Source: Noviherbaspirillum suwonense (lineage in GTDB: Bacteria > Pseudomonadota > Gammaproteobacteria > Burkholderiales > Burkholderiaceae_D). From it: a stretch of 64,000 nt of DNA. A model generated the notes under the pieces. That model saw only the letters and a program-made list of their open reading frames with translations, had not been told where the DNA came from and made no database searches. The stretch lies in assembly GCF_900182955.1 (NCBI RefSeq), contig NZ_FXUL01000021.1, positions 47,428-111,427 on the forward strand. The letters are read 5' to 3'. Both the position numbers and the translations under genes were made by a program. The stretch's first letter is position 1. Each line of letters opens with the position of its first letter. This document shows, piece by piece, positions 30,533 to 40,328 of the stretch.

Positions 30533-32905
30533 CTACAGGCCACGCACCGGGTCCTTGCCCGGATTCCCGAAATGCATTTCGCCGTCGTCGACCTTGCCCC
30601 ACCTTAGGCTCAGCAGGTCGCGCAGGTAGTTCTGGTACAGCTTCCACGGCGCCTTCGCGCCCTGCTTCGGAAAACGGCCTATCCCGCGCTGCACGTAGCC
30701 GGACGTGAAGTCCAGCGCCGGCTCCTCGGCCATCGCCGGGTCGCTGCGGCGCGGCGTGCACTGCCGCATTCCCGTGCGGTCCATCCGCTTGAGCAGCCGG
30801 CAGACATACATCGCGGTCAGGTCCGACTTCAGCGTCCAGGACGCATTGGTATAACCGAATGACGATGCGAGGTTGGGCACGTCGCTGAACATCATGCCCT
30901 TGTAATTCATCGTCCGGGACAGGTCGATGTCGACGCCATCGACCGCAACGCGGATGCCGCCCAGCACTTCCAGGTTGAGGCCGGTCGCGGTGACGACGAT
31001 GTCGGCATCGAGCCGCGCGCCGGACTTCAGCAGCAGGCCGCTCTCGGTGAAGCTGGCGATATGGTCGGTGACGACGCTGGCGCGGCCGCTGTTCAACGCG
31101 TCGAACAGGTCGCCGTCGGGCACCAGGCATACCCGCTGGTCCCAGGGCTTGTACGACGGCGTGAAATGGGTGGCGACATCGTAGTCCGGCCCGAGCGCAT
31201 GCCTGACGCCGGCGATCATCCGCTGCTTGACCAGTTCCGGCCGGCGCCGGCTCAGCCGATAGAAAAACATCCCGAGGAACACGTTCTTCCAGCGGGTGAT
31301 CCGGTATGCCGCCATTGCAGGCAGGTGCCTGCGCAACCGGTTGGCGAGCGCGTCGCTGGCGGGGCGGGCCACCACATAGGTCGGCGAGCGCTGCAGCATG
31401 GTCACATGCGCGGCATGCGCCGCGATGCTGGGCACCAGCGTCATCGCGGTCGCGCCGCTGCCGATGACGACCACGCGCTTGCCCGCGGTGTCGATGTCCG
31501 GCGTCCAGTGCTGCGGATGGACGATGCGCCCGGCATAGCGCTCCTCGCCGGGAAATTCCGGCCGGTAGCCTTCGGCGTACCGGTAATAGCCGGCGCACAT
31601 GAACAGGAAATTGCAGCGCATCTGGATGACGCGGCCATCCGGCTGCGCCACGTCCAGCGTCCAGCAGGCGTCGGCAGTCGACCAGCGCGCGCCCTTCACC
31701 TGCTGGCCATAGCGTATCTTGCGGTCCACGCCGTAAGCGCGCGCGGTGTCGCGGATGTAGTCGAGGATGGCCGGGCCGTCGGCAATGGCCTTGCCCTGCG
31801 TCCACGGCCGGAATGCGTAGCCCAGCGTGTACATGTCCGAGTCCGAGCGCACGCCCGGATAGCGGAACAGGTCCCAGGTGCCGCCCATGCTTTCCCGCCC
31901 TTCCAGGATCAGCACGCGCTTGCCGGGGCAACGGGTCTGCAGGTGGCATGCCGCGCCGATGCCGGACAACCCGGCGCCGACGATGATCACGTCTTCCACG
32001 GGCACGTTGTCCGGGCCGCCGGCGCTGCACAGGAAGCGCGCAGCCTCGCGCACCGAGCGCTTTGCTTCCGGCAGCCGCCAGAACAGCTGCCAGACATGGG
32101 GCACCACGTCGAATACCGCCAGCTCGATCTGCACGCCGGCAGCGCGCGCCTTGTCTGCCAGGCGCAGCCCATCGTCCCGCAGTACTTCGTTTTCGCCGAC
32201 ATGCACCAAGAGCGGCGGCAGGCCTGCGAGGTCCGCCAGCAGCGGCGACGCGAGCGCCTGCGCCGGGTCGCCGCCGGCGAGGTAGGCGTCGGCCAGCCGG
32301 CCGAGCGCGGCGCCGTCGAACATCGCGTCGCGCGCCGCATTGGCAAGCAGCGACGGGCTGGCGCCGGTCAGGTCGGTGCTCGGCGAAAAGAGCGCGGCCG
32401 CGTCGGGCAGCGGCTGGCCGGCGTCGCGCAGCGAGAGCATCAGCGCCAGCGCGAGGTTGCCGCCGGCGCTGTCGCCGGCCACCGCCAGGCGGCCGGCGCC
32501 GTCCGCGGCAACGTCAGCGCGCAGCGCGTCCCAGGCAGCGCGCACGTCGTCCAGCGCGGCGGGGAACGGGTGTTCGGGCGCCAGCCGGTAGTCAGGGACG
32601 AACAGCCGCATGCCCTGCAGCGCGAGCGCCGCGGTCAGCGGCCTGTGGGTTTGCGGCGAACAGCCGACGAATCCGCCGCCATGCAGGTACAGCAGGGTGC
32701 AGGCCGCCGTGCCCGGCGCATCGGCTTCGACCCATTCGCCCGGCACGCCGCCGAGCGTGGCTGGCCGGTAGCGCACGCCGGAAGGCGACGGCAGCCGTGT
32801 TGCAAATACCGAGCGCACCTTGCCGATGTCGCTCATGTCGCCCAGTGCCGGCTTGACCCGCCGCCGCACCATGTATGCCGCCAATCTGGCCTGCCAACTC
32901 GCCAT
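30533..32905 (-). CDS. Fused alpha/beta hydrolase (HSL type) and flavin monooxygenase (Baeyer-Villiger-like)
   Basis: A 790-residue fusion. Residues 1-295 are a hormone-sensitive-lipase-family esterase with HGGGF oxyanion loop (75-79), nucleophile elbow GDSAG (144-148) and probable catalytic His270. Residues about 303-790 are a class B flavin monooxygenase with FAD motif GAGLSG (310-315), a second dinucleotide motif VIGSGATAM and a variant of the FxGxxxHxxxW fingerprint (YAGRIVHPQHW). Such enzymes convert ketones to esters or lactones, which the esterase could open. The aldehyde dehydrogenase upstream on the same strand, 130 bp away, may take the product. Fusion is in one uninterrupted frame. 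Confidence 0.88.
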   Translation of the reverse strand: MASWQARLAAYMVRRRVKPALGDMSDIGKVRSVFATRLPSPSGVRYRPATLGGVPGEWVEADAPGTAACTLLYLHGGGFVGCSPQTHRPLTAALALQGMRLFVPDYRLAPEHPFPAALDDVRAAWDALRADVAADGAGRLAVAGDSAGGNLALALMLSLRDAGQPLPDAAALFSPSTDLTGASPSLLANAARDAMFDGAALGRLADAYLAGGDPAQALASPLLADLAGLPPLLVHVGENEVLRDDGLRLADKARAAGVQIELAVFDVVPHVWQLFWRLPEAKRSVREAARFLCSAGGPDNVPVEDVIIVGAGLSGIGAACHLQTRCPGKRVLILEGRESMGGTWDLFRYPGVRSDSDMYTLGYAFRPWTQGKAIADGPAILDYIRDTARAYGVDRKIRYGQQVKGARWSTADACWTLDVAQPDGRVIQMRCNFLFMCAGYYRYAEGYRPEFPGEERYAGRIVHPQHWTPDIDTAGKRVVVIGSGATAMTLVPSIAAHAAHVTMLQRSPTYVVARPASDALANRLRRHLPAMAAYRITRWKNVFLGMFFYRLSRRRPELVKQRMIAGVRHALGPDYDVATHFTPSYKPWDQRVCLVPDGDLFDALNSGRASVVTDHIASFTESGLLLKSGARLDADIVVTATGLNLEVLGGIRVAVDGVDIDLSRTMNYKGMMFSDVPNLASSFGYTNASWTLKSDLTAMYVCRLLKRMDRTGMRQCTPRRSDPAMAEEPALDFTSGYVQRGIGRFPKQGAKAPWKLYQNYLRDLLSLRWGKVDDGEMHFGNPGKDPVRGL

Positions 32906-33035
32906 CCGTGTTCCCGCCCGTTGTGTGCGCCGTGAGCGGCGCTGTTATTTTTCGCAAACGATTTCTTTTCGCATACCGCGTGCCGCCGGCCTGCATTCAA
33001 GCACGGCGGCCGCCGTAGTTCAATGGTATGCGATG

Positions 33036-34424
33036 TTATTCGACTGCGTGCGCAGGCTTGGCGGCCGCCGCATGGTAGACCGTCTTGATATTGACGAATT
33101 CCTGGATGCCGAACCAGGACAGCTCGCGGCCGAACCCCGATTGCTTGATCCCGCCGAACGGCAGCCGCGGGTCGGACTTGACGAATGAATTGATGAACAC
33201 GCAGCCGGCCTCGATGCGCCGGGCAAGGCGGTCGGCCTTGTCCCTGTCGCGCGTGAAGAGCGCCGCGCCCAGGCCGAACACCGACTGGTTCGCGAGAGCG
33301 ATCGCATGCTCCTCGTCATCAGCCTCGATGATCGCCGCCACCGGGCCGAAGATTTCGTCGTCGAACGCGGTCATGCCGGGCTTGACGCCCGCCAGCACGG
33401 TGGCCGGATAGTAGGCGCCCGGCCCGTCGGGAACGACGCCGCCCACCAGCAGCCTGGCGCCCTGCTCCACGCTTTTCATCACCTGCGCATGCACCTGGTC
33501 GCGCAGGTCGGTGCGCGCCATCGGGCCGATGTCGGTGGCGGGGTCCCGCGGGTCGCCATACCGGATCGCCTTGAATTTTTCCGCATAACGGGCTTCGAAT
33601 TCCGCGCGCAAGGGCCGTACCACGATGAAGCGCTTTGCGGCGATGCAGCTTTGCCCCGCATTGATGAGCCGGCTCTTCACGCAGAGGTCGACCGCGAGAT
33701 CGAGGTCCGCATCTTCCAGCACGATGTAGGCGTCGCTGCCGCCCAGTTCGAGCACGCATTTCTTCAGTTCCGAACCGGCTATGCCAGCCACCGACCTTCC
33801 TGCCGGCGTGCTGCCGGTCAGCGTGACCGCGCTGACCAGCGGGTTGCGTATCAGCGCCTCGACCCGCGAGCTTTCGACCAGCAGCGTGGAAAATGCATGG
33901 GCCGGGAATCCTGCGTCCTTGAACACCGCCTCGATCGCCAGCGCGCACCCGGAGACGTTGGACGCATGTTTCAGCACGCCGACATTGCCGGCCATCAGGG
34001 CGGGCGCGGCGAAACGGAAGACCTGCCAGAACGGAAAATTCCACGGCATGACCGCAAGGATCACGCCCAGCGGATCGTAGGCAACGTAACTTTCCTGCGC
34101 GTCGCTGGCAATTGATTGCTTCTGCAGAAACTGGTGCGCATGTTCGGCGTAATAGTCGCAACATCCCGCGCATTTCTCGATTTCGGCAATCCCATCCCGT
34201 ATCACCTTGCCCATTTCATCGGCCATCAGCTCCGCCAATTCCGCTTTCCTCGCTCGCAGCAGCGTGGCGGCGGCGTGCATCAGCTTCGCCCGCTCGGGAA
34301 AGGAGTTCAGCTTCCAGTGCTGGAATTCGTCGGCGGCCGCGCGCAGGCGCGTCTGCAAGGCCTCGTCGGTTGCGGACGAATAGGTTTGGATGACTTTTCC
34401 TGATTGCGGGTTGATGCTTTCCAT
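33036..34424 (-). CDS. NAD(P)-dependent aldehyde (succinate-semialdehyde type) dehydrogenase
   Basis: A 462-residue ALDH-superfamily enzyme oxidising an aldehyde to its acid. The MPWNFPFWQVFRF Asn loop, GSTPAGRSV cofactor loop, general base in LELGGSD and nucleophile Cys in AGQSCIAAKR are present. The short length and FGGIKQSGFGRELSWFG end fit the Sad/GabD-like clade. ATG 34424 has AAAGGT upstream; an in-frame start further up is less likely. It is probably co-transcribed with the hydrolase-monooxygenase gene. Confidence 0.9.
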   Translation of the reverse strand: MESINPQSGKVIQTYSSATDEALQTRLRAAADEFQHWKLNSFPERAKLMHAAATLLRARKAELAELMADEMGKVIRDGIAEIEKCAGCCDYYAEHAHQFLQKQSIASDAQESYVAYDPLGVILAVMPWNFPFWQVFRFAAPALMAGNVGVLKHASNVSGCALAIEAVFKDAGFPAHAFSTLLVESSRVEALIRNPLVSAVTLTGSTPAGRSVAGIAGSELKKCVLELGGSDAYIVLEDADLDLAVDLCVKSRLINAGQSCIAAKRFIVVRPLRAEFEARYAEKFKAIRYGDPRDPATDIGPMARTDLRDQVHAQVMKSVEQGARLLVGGVVPDGPGAYYPATVLAGVKPGMTAFDDEIFGPVAAIIEADDEEHAIALANQSVFGLGAALFTRDRDKADRLARRIEAGCVFINSFVKSDPRLPFGGIKQSGFGRELSWFGIQEFVNIKTVYHAAAAKPAHAVE

Positions 34425-35138
34425 GTGTCGACCTTTTGATTTATATCGGGCTACCGAAAACGGCATGTGCGAAATTTAGGGAAACCAACTGTTAAACGCT
34501 ACAAATTCACGGGAATGTTACGACCGCAAGAAATGGCAAATCGTTCCCGCGGAAAACCCGTTCTAATTATTGGAACAAATACGCGTCACTGTCCTTTCAA
34601 GGCCGCGCGTTGATTGAAAAAAGGTAACAAGCTTTCGCTTAATGCAGACATGCCGTAGCACAGAACTGCAGCCTGCCTTGCAAATAAGTGTTTTCAGGAT
34701 AAATAGTTTTATAATCGAACAAAATCAAACGATTAGCGAAAGAATCCGGATCAATTTTCACCTTTTCAAACGGAATTTTTTTATTGCGATTTGCTAACCA
34801 ATTCCGATACGGATTGGGGTATATTTTTCGTAAAAAATGGCGGTTTGCGAACGGACCGACCAATTGAGCGGAACCGTTCCTATCGTCCGGCACCAAGTCC
34901 GGGAATGGCAATCCGCCACGGCGCTAAACCGCAGCAGGCGTCGAATGTGAAACTTTATTAACATTGTTCGCGTGAATTTCGCCAACCCGATTAAACGTGG
35001 AAGGTGAGCCACCAACGTTTCACACTGAGAATAATCAAGCTGCGTCAGCTTACGCATTGAAATAGTCTATCAAATAAGATACGCTTCCGTCGCCAATGAA
35101 ATTTGGCTTTTCTCAACTAATACTTCAGGGTGTTTAAT
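34425..35138. other. AT-rich intergenic region upstream of hns
   Basis: A 714-bp stretch of conspicuously low GC between the aldehyde dehydrogenase and hns. Two overlapping minus-strand frames (34639-34911, 34794-35057) have no recognisable domain or ribosome site; I do not call them. A/T-rich DNA is the usual H-NS target, so autoregulation of hns from here is plausible. Confidence 0.5.
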
Positions 35139-35417
35139 ATGGCTACCTATAAAGAAATTCAGGCAAAAATCGAGGACCTGCAACGTCAGGCCGCTGCCCA
35201 GCGCGAAAATGAATTAGGCGCCGCCGTTCAGCGTATCCGCGAAATGATGTCGGAATACGGCATTACGGTAAATGACCTGCAAACGCCCAAAAAAGGTGCA
35301 AATAAAAAATCGGGTACCGTGCAATTCCGGAATACCGAAACCGGCGATACCTGGAGCGGACGCGGCAGAATGCCAAACTGGCTTTCCGGCAAGGACAAGG
35401 AACAATTCCGCGTCTGA
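35139..35417 (+). CDS. H-NS family nucleoid-associated protein
   Basis: A 92-residue protein. An N-terminal coiled-coil oligomerisation helix (about 1-45) is joined by a Lys/Gly linker to the C-terminal AT-hook-like DNA-binding motif TWSGRGRMPNWL. The size and TWSGRGR motif are typical of betaproteobacterial BpH3-type H-NS. It would silence AT-rich DNA. The ATG at 35139 has only a weak AGGGTG upstream. Confidence 0.92.
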   Translation: MATYKEIQAKIEDLQRQAAAQRENELGAAVQRIREMMSEYGITVNDLQTPKKGANKKSGTVQFRNTETGDTWSGRGRMPNWLSGKDKEQFRV

Positions 35418-35839
35418 GTTCGTTCAGCAGGCCGAGCGGCTTCGCACCGGAGCTGCCTGGCTGGCAACACCAACCTTCGACATGGCCACCGTGCCATATC
35501 GTCGATGGCACGACTTTCCCGCGGTCCTCCATTCCGACCTTCTTTCCCGGAAACGGATGACAGCAGGGAATGGCTGCCGGCACGGGCCGGACCAGGAAGG
35601 GCGAGCTGCCCCTCAAGGCGAAAACGGACCCGCAGACCCGCAGTTTCTCCGGCCACGCAATGCGTGCCCCCGGCGCGATGCCTTCCATCCCCGCAGATTT
35701 CCAGATTCCCATTTCATTGCGGCAGCATGCCCGCATATCGGATGATGACCGCCACCCGTTCCTCGACGGCCAGCTTCTTTGCGATCAAGTGCTATTTTGC
35801 ATAGCTCGTTATACTTCAGGATTCAAATTGGGGAAACGC
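35418..35839. other. Intergenic region hns-prc
   Basis: Holds an 8-bp inverted repeat (CGTGCCAT 35490-35497 / ATGGCACG 35505-35512) that may end hns transcription, and a TATACT -10-like box at 35810-35815 before prc. The prc frame is open back to 35570 but without coding character. No other gene is supported. Confidence 0.45.
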
Positions 35840-38008
35840 ATGAACAAGCAACTGCTATTGACGGCACTGGTCGGCTTGAGCGCCGCCGTGCAAGCCGCCG
35901 TGCCGCTGGCGCCTGCACCACAGCAGGCGCAGGCAGCCAACCTGTCCGCGCAGATCCTGACCCGGCATCATTACCGGGCGCTTCCGCTGGACGACGCGAT
36001 GTCGCAAAAGATATTCGACCGCTACCTGAAGACGCTGGACCCGGAACGGCTGTTCTTCCTGCAAAGCGACATCACGCAGTTTTCCGCCGCGCGAACCCGG
36101 TTGGACGACGCCATCGCCCAGGAAGACCTGCGGGTGCCGTTCGAGATTTTCAACCTGTACCAGCAGCGCGCCGCCGAACGGCTCGGCTACGCGCGCGAAT
36201 TGCTGAAGCAGGATTTCGACTTCACGCAAAATGAAAGTTACCAGTACCAGCGCGACAAGGAGCCGTGGCCGGCGTCGCTGGACGAGGTGCGCGATGTCTG
36301 GCGCAAGCGCGTCAAGAGCGACTGGCTGCGCCTGAAACTGGCGGGCAAGGACGACAAGTTCATCCGCACGACGCTGGACAAGCGTTACGCGAGCACCCTG
36401 GCGCGGGTCGAGAAGTACAAGTCCGAGGATGCGTTCCAGGTATTCATGGACGCCTATGCGACCGCCATCGAGCCGCATACCGACTATATGAGCCCAACCG
36501 CATCGGCCGATTTCGATATCGCGATGAGCCTGTCGCTGGTCGGCATCGGCGCGGTGCTGCAGGAGCGCGATGAGTACACGACCATCCGCGACCTGGTGCC
36601 AGGCGGCCCGGCAGCGCTCTCCACCAGGCTCAAGGTTGGCGACCGCCTGATTGCCGTCGGCCAGGGCGCGGAAGGTCCGATGACCGACATCGTCGGCTGG
36701 CGCGTCAACGACGTGGTCGGGCTGATCCGCGGCGCCAAGGACACTACGGTGCGGCTGGACGTGCTGTCCGGCGACGCCGGACCGGATGCCAAGACCCGGC
36801 GCATCTCGCTGGTGCGCGACAAGATCAACCTGGAACGGCAGGCGGCCAAGAAGTCGATCATCCAGGTCAAGGAAGGCGGCGCGACCCGCCCCGTCGGCGT
36901 CATCACCGTGCCGATGTTCTATCAGGATATCGAGGCGCGCCGGCGCGGCGACAAGGAATTCAAGAGCGCCGCGCGCGACGTCGCCCGCCTGGTCGAGGAA
37001 CTCAAGAAGGACAAGGTCGACACCCTGCTGATCGACCTGCGCAACAACGGCGGCGGCTCGCTCGACGAGGCCATCGAACTGACCAGCATCTTCACCGGCG
37101 CCGGTCCGGTGCTGCAGGAGCGCGACTCGCGCGGGAACGTCAAGGTCGACAGCGCGAAGGCGCCGCGTGCGACCTGGAACGGCACGCTGGGCGTGCTGAT
37201 CAACCGCGGGTCGGCGTCCGCCTCCGAGATCTTCGCCGCGGCCATACAGGACTACGGGCGCGGCGTGGTCATCGGCGAACCCAGCTTCGGCAAGGGCACG
37301 GTGCAAACCGTGATCAACCTGGACCAGATGGCGCGCAACGAGAAGCCGCAGTTCGGCGAACTGAAGATGACGATCGCGCAGTTCTTCCGGATCAATGGCG
37401 GCACCACGCAGCTGCGCGGCGTCGTGCCGGACATCCGCTTCCCGACGGTGTCCGACACCGATCAGTTCGGCGAATCCAGCTATGACAACGCGCTGCCGTG
37501 GACGCAGATCAAGGCGGCCAACTTCATGCCGTCGAACGACCTGACGCGCCTGCTGCCGCTGCTCGAGGACCGGCATGCGAGCCGCATCGCCAAGGACAAG
37601 GATTTCCAGTACCTGCTGGAGGACCTGCGCGAGGTGCAGCAGCAGCGCGCGAAGCGCCAGCTGTCGCTGAACGAAGCCGAGCGCCGCCGCGAGCGCGACC
37701 AGCGCGAAGCCCGCCTCAAGCAGCGGGAAGCCGGCAATGAAGCGGATGCCGCAAAGGGCGGGAAGCCGAACAAGCAAGCCGCGGCAGCGCGCAAGATCGT
37801 GCCGCAGGACGCCGGCCTGCAAGCCGGCGAACGCAGCCTGAGCGAAGAGCTGGCCGAAGAAAAGGCGCAAAAGGAAGCCAAGGACATCTGGCTGGACGAA
37901 GCGGCCCGCATCGTCGGCGACGAAGCGGCGCTGCGCAAGTCGGAGCCGCGCCTGGCCGCACGCAGCAGCCCGGTCCCGGCGCCCGTTCCGGCGGAACCGC
38001 GGCGCTAG
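35840..38008 (+). CDS. prc: Carboxy-terminal processing protease Prc/Tsp
   Basis: A 722-residue periplasmic S41 protease. It has a signal peptide (about 1-18), an N-terminal helical domain, a PDZ domain (LSLVGIGAVLQ through GDRLIAVGQG), and a catalytic Ser-Lys dyad: GSASASE gives Ser460 and FGKGT gives Lys485, the same 25-residue spacing as in E. coli Prc. The DUF3340-type C-terminal region follows. It would degrade or trim envelope proteins such as peptidoglycan hydrolases. The ATG at 35840 has GGGGAAA upstream and gives a proper signal sequence. Confidence 0.95.
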   Translation: MNKQLLLTALVGLSAAVQAAVPLAPAPQQAQAANLSAQILTRHHYRALPLDDAMSQKIFDRYLKTLDPERLFFLQSDITQFSAARTRLDDAIAQEDLRVPFEIFNLYQQRAAERLGYARELLKQDFDFTQNESYQYQRDKEPWPASLDEVRDVWRKRVKSDWLRLKLAGKDDKFIRTTLDKRYASTLARVEKYKSEDAFQVFMDAYATAIEPHTDYMSPTASADFDIAMSLSLVGIGAVLQERDEYTTIRDLVPGGPAALSTRLKVGDRLIAVGQGAEGPMTDIVGWRVNDVVGLIRGAKDTTVRLDVLSGDAGPDAKTRRISLVRDKINLERQAAKKSIIQVKEGGATRPVGVITVPMFYQDIEARRRGDKEFKSAARDVARLVEELKKDKVDTLLIDLRNNGGGSLDEAIELTSIFTGAGPVLQERDSRGNVKVDSAKAPRATWNGTLGVLINRGSASASEIFAAAIQDYGRGVVIGEPSFGKGTVQTVINLDQMARNEKPQFGELKMTIAQFFRINGGTTQLRGVVPDIRFPTVSDTDQFGESSYDNALPWTQIKAANFMPSNDLTRLLPLLEDRHASRIAKDKDFQYLLEDLREVQQQRAKRQLSLNEAERRRERDQREARLKQREAGNEADAAKGGKPNKQAAAARKIVPQDAGLQAGERSLSEELAEEKAQKEAKDIWLDEAARIVGDEAALRKSEPRLAARSSPVPAPVPAEPRR

Positions 38009-38122
38009 GGCTGCACCGGCGGCCGGCCGCCGAGGCCTGACGCCGGCTGCGCTTTCCGGCCTATCCGCGAAAGCCCGCCTGGACCACGTTGAGCGGCCCG
38101 GGCGGGCGCGCTACCGCCTGCT

Positions 38123-38602
38123 TCAGGAATGCGGATGCCGGTGTATCGGGTCCACCCAGGCCACCTCCTCGGGCGCCTCGACCGCGGCAATGTCGAGATT
38201 CACCACCACCGCCTCGTTATCGCTGCGCACCAGCACGCATTCCAGCGGCTCGTCGGTGCTGGCGTTGATCTCCTGGTGCGGCACATACGGCGGCACGTAA
38301 ATGAAATCCCCCGGCCCGGCTTCGGCCACGAATTCCAGCCGCTCGCCCCAGCGCATCCGCGCATGTCCCCTGACTATGTAGATGACGCTTTCCAGCGCGC
38401 CGTGATGATGCGCGCCTGTCTTGGCGTTCGGATGGATGGTCACGGTCCCTGCCCATATTTTCTGGGCGCCGACCCGGGCATGGTCGATCGCCGCTGCGCG
38501 GTTCATGCCGGGCGTCTGCGCGGTGTTGCTGTCGAGCGCATCGTGCCTGACCACGCGGACGCCATCGCTGCGCCAATCTTTCTGCGGTTCTTCCCTGTCC
38601 AT
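38123..38602 (-). CDS. Cupin-domain protein
   Basis: A 159-residue single-cupin protein. Motif 1 is GAHHHGALESVIYIVRG and motif 2 PGDFIYVPPYVPHQE, providing the His/Glu metal-ligand set. No pathway can be assigned; small cupins of this type are dioxygenases, isomerases or sensors. AGGAGG precedes the ATG at 38602. It converges with prc. Confidence 0.85.
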   Translation of the reverse strand: MDREEPQKDWRSDGVRVVRHDALDSNTAQTPGMNRAAAIDHARVGAQKIWAGTVTIHPNAKTGAHHHGALESVIYIVRGHARMRWGERLEFVAEAGPGDFIYVPPYVPHQEINASTDEPLECVLVRSDNEAVVVNLDIAAVEAPEEVAWVDPIHRHPHS

Positions 38603-38835
38603 CGCATTTCCTCCTGTCGCGTGCTGTTGCCGGAATGATCAGCTTACCGAATCTTTTCTCGTCCGTACGGGCTGGTTCGTAAAGGAAACATTAAGTGTGG
38701 CGTTCGACCTGTCTTGCATGCGGTAAAAACGAGACAGGAATGACAATTTTTCCCTCGCTTCCTCTGGCAGCTTTAACAAAAGAAGTGCATGATGGACTGA
38801 CCCCGAAAGTAAAATCCTGATGTAGAAATCGTAAA

Positions 38836-39567
38836 ATGAATAACCGTTCCAGCGACGTTTTCCATGGCATTTCCGACGTTTCAAAGTTGTTCGACAGCAT
38901 TTTGCTTCAATCCCGCGGCGAGCAGGCAATGACCCAGAAAAATGCGCTGCAAGTCCAGATCAATACCCTGCTGAGCCTGCTGCATGCCTGCCTCGAACAA
39001 AGTCGGCTGCAGGCGACGCTGCCAGGAACGGAAGCCCAGAATACACTGGCAGCCATTCATGCAGTCGAGCCGTTGATCGCGCATATTTCAACGATGCTTA
39101 ATTTGCTTGTGCGGGCGGGAATTGAAATAAACGGCAACCCGTTTCTGGACGAGGATACGACACTCCATGAAATCCGCCAGTTTCTGCGCCTGAATGAAGT
39201 CATGGCCATGCTGCCCCAGGTCATATACAACCTGGAGCCCGAGCAGGCCGAGATTGCCGAAGACCTGCTGGGCCTCGACCCGGATGACAACAGCATCAGT
39301 GGCGGCTTCTTTCCGGCGTCGGAAATACGCAAGTCGGCATCGTTCCCGCTTTCCGACCTGGTCGGTCAGCAAAAGCCGGAGAACAATGGGGAGGAGTGGG
39401 AATGGGTGCGCCGCCATGGCGGACTGGCGCAGGCGGCTGGCGCCGAAGCACTGGCAGGCGGGTTCGTGCTGGATCTGGGCATAGCGCTTTCGGATGCGCC
39501 GGCAAGGCTGCAGCCGATGCTTGCCGAAGCCCGTGAAAAAGGCCTGGGCTACCTGATTTTCTACTAG
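38836..39567 (+). CDS. Hypothetical protein (243 aa)
   Basis: An uncharacterised, acidic, largely helical protein (Leu/Ile/Glu-rich, no membrane segment or signal). The first 31 residues precede MTQKNALQ, an alternative start at 38929; neither has a good ribosome site. No domain recognised. It converges with the small-gene run on the minus strand. Confidence 0.55.
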   Translation: MNNRSSDVFHGISDVSKLFDSILLQSRGEQAMTQKNALQVQINTLLSLLHACLEQSRLQATLPGTEAQNTLAAIHAVEPLIAHISTMLNLLVRAGIEINGNPFLDEDTTLHEIRQFLRLNEVMAMLPQVIYNLEPEQAEIAEDLLGLDPDDNSISGGFFPASEIRKSASFPLSDLVGQQKPENNGEEWEWVRRHGGLAQAAGAEALAGGFVLDLGIALSDAPARLQPMLAEAREKGLGYLIFY

Positions 39568-39809
39568 AGCACGGCAGCCTGCGGCGCTGCGGACCGGCTG
39601 GCGGCGCCAGCGGTTCTACCGTTCGCCTGCCCAAACATCAGCAACAGGTACTGCATGGCCTCGGCCTGGCGGCGCGGATCGGCGGCCTGCGACTTGCAGA
39701 GACCAGCCAGCGCAAGCGCCTTGTTCCACAGTGAATCGATCAATTGGTCGGGCACACCGGCCCGGCGCGCCAGCCATGGCAGCGACTTGGGTTTTTCTGC
39801 AATACGCAT
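39564..39809 (-). CDS. Small hypothetical protein (81 aa)
   Basis: An 81-residue protein (MRIAEKPKSLPWLARRAGVP...) that looks helical and soluble. ATG 39809 has AGGA about 9 bp upstream. A longer frame starting with TTG at 39854 would overlap the stop of the preceding 46-codon gene as TTGA, an alternative coupled start. It overlaps the 243-aa gene by 4 bp at the convergent ends. Confidence 0.55.
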   Translation of the reverse strand: MRIAEKPKSLPWLARRAGVPDQLIDSLWNKALALAGLCKSQAADPRRQAEAMQYLLLMFGQANGRTAGAASRSAAPQAAVL

Positions 39810-39850
39810 TTCAATATTCCTGGTCGCGTGATGCGCAGGCGTCCAGCCGT

Positions 39851-39991
39851 TCAAGCCTGGCCGCGCTGGCGGGATTGTTCGTACGCCTGCCTGGCGGCTG
39901 GCGCTTTCAATACCAGCAACACGTACGCGTGGGCGCTCACATAGGCGGCGATTCCGAGACTGACGAACAATGTATCGATTGATGCAAACAT
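39851..39991 (-). CDS. Small membrane protein (46 aa)
   Basis: A 46-residue protein with one membrane helix (about residues 5-26, TLFVSLGIAAYVSAHAYVLLVL) and a basic cytoplasmic tail. A strong AAGGAG sits upstream of ATG 39991. Probably co-transcribed with the 81-aa gene that follows. Function unknown. Confidence 0.6.
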   Translation of the reverse strand: MFASIDTLFVSLGIAAYVSAHAYVLLVLKAPAARQAYEQSRQRGQA

Positions 39992-40328
39992 GATGACTCC
40001 TTGAAGTTGGACCGATAACGCAGCCATCTTTCCCGATGGCTCTTTCATGGTAAGGATATGGGGCGGCTGGGCTGGACTACCAATTTCCATTGCGGATACC
40101 CGCTATCCATGCGGTGAATGAGCCCCGGAAATCGCTACTGTCCCGGCAGGCTTCGCCGGGCCGCGCATCGGTTCGGCCAGGAATCTCTAATACGCATACC
40201 CGGTGTGCATCCGGCGGATAAACGCCGGAAGAAGCGACAGTCCGCGCACGATCCGCCGAACCATGCGTCGGCATGACCTACCGGCACGGGCGCCGTAACC
40301 TGTGCTGCCGGGCAGATCGGCGGCAGAT
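39992..40328. other. Intergenic region with a small hairpin
   Basis: About 340 bp without a gene. A 6-bp stem (GCCATC 40023-40028 / GATGGC 40035-40040) followed by a T-rich run is the only structure seen. Frames here lack coding character. Confidence 0.4.

Noticed and set aside
34639..35057. Two overlapping minus-strand frames in the AT-rich gap
   Set aside because: They overlap each other in different frames, have no ribosome site and no recognisable domain.
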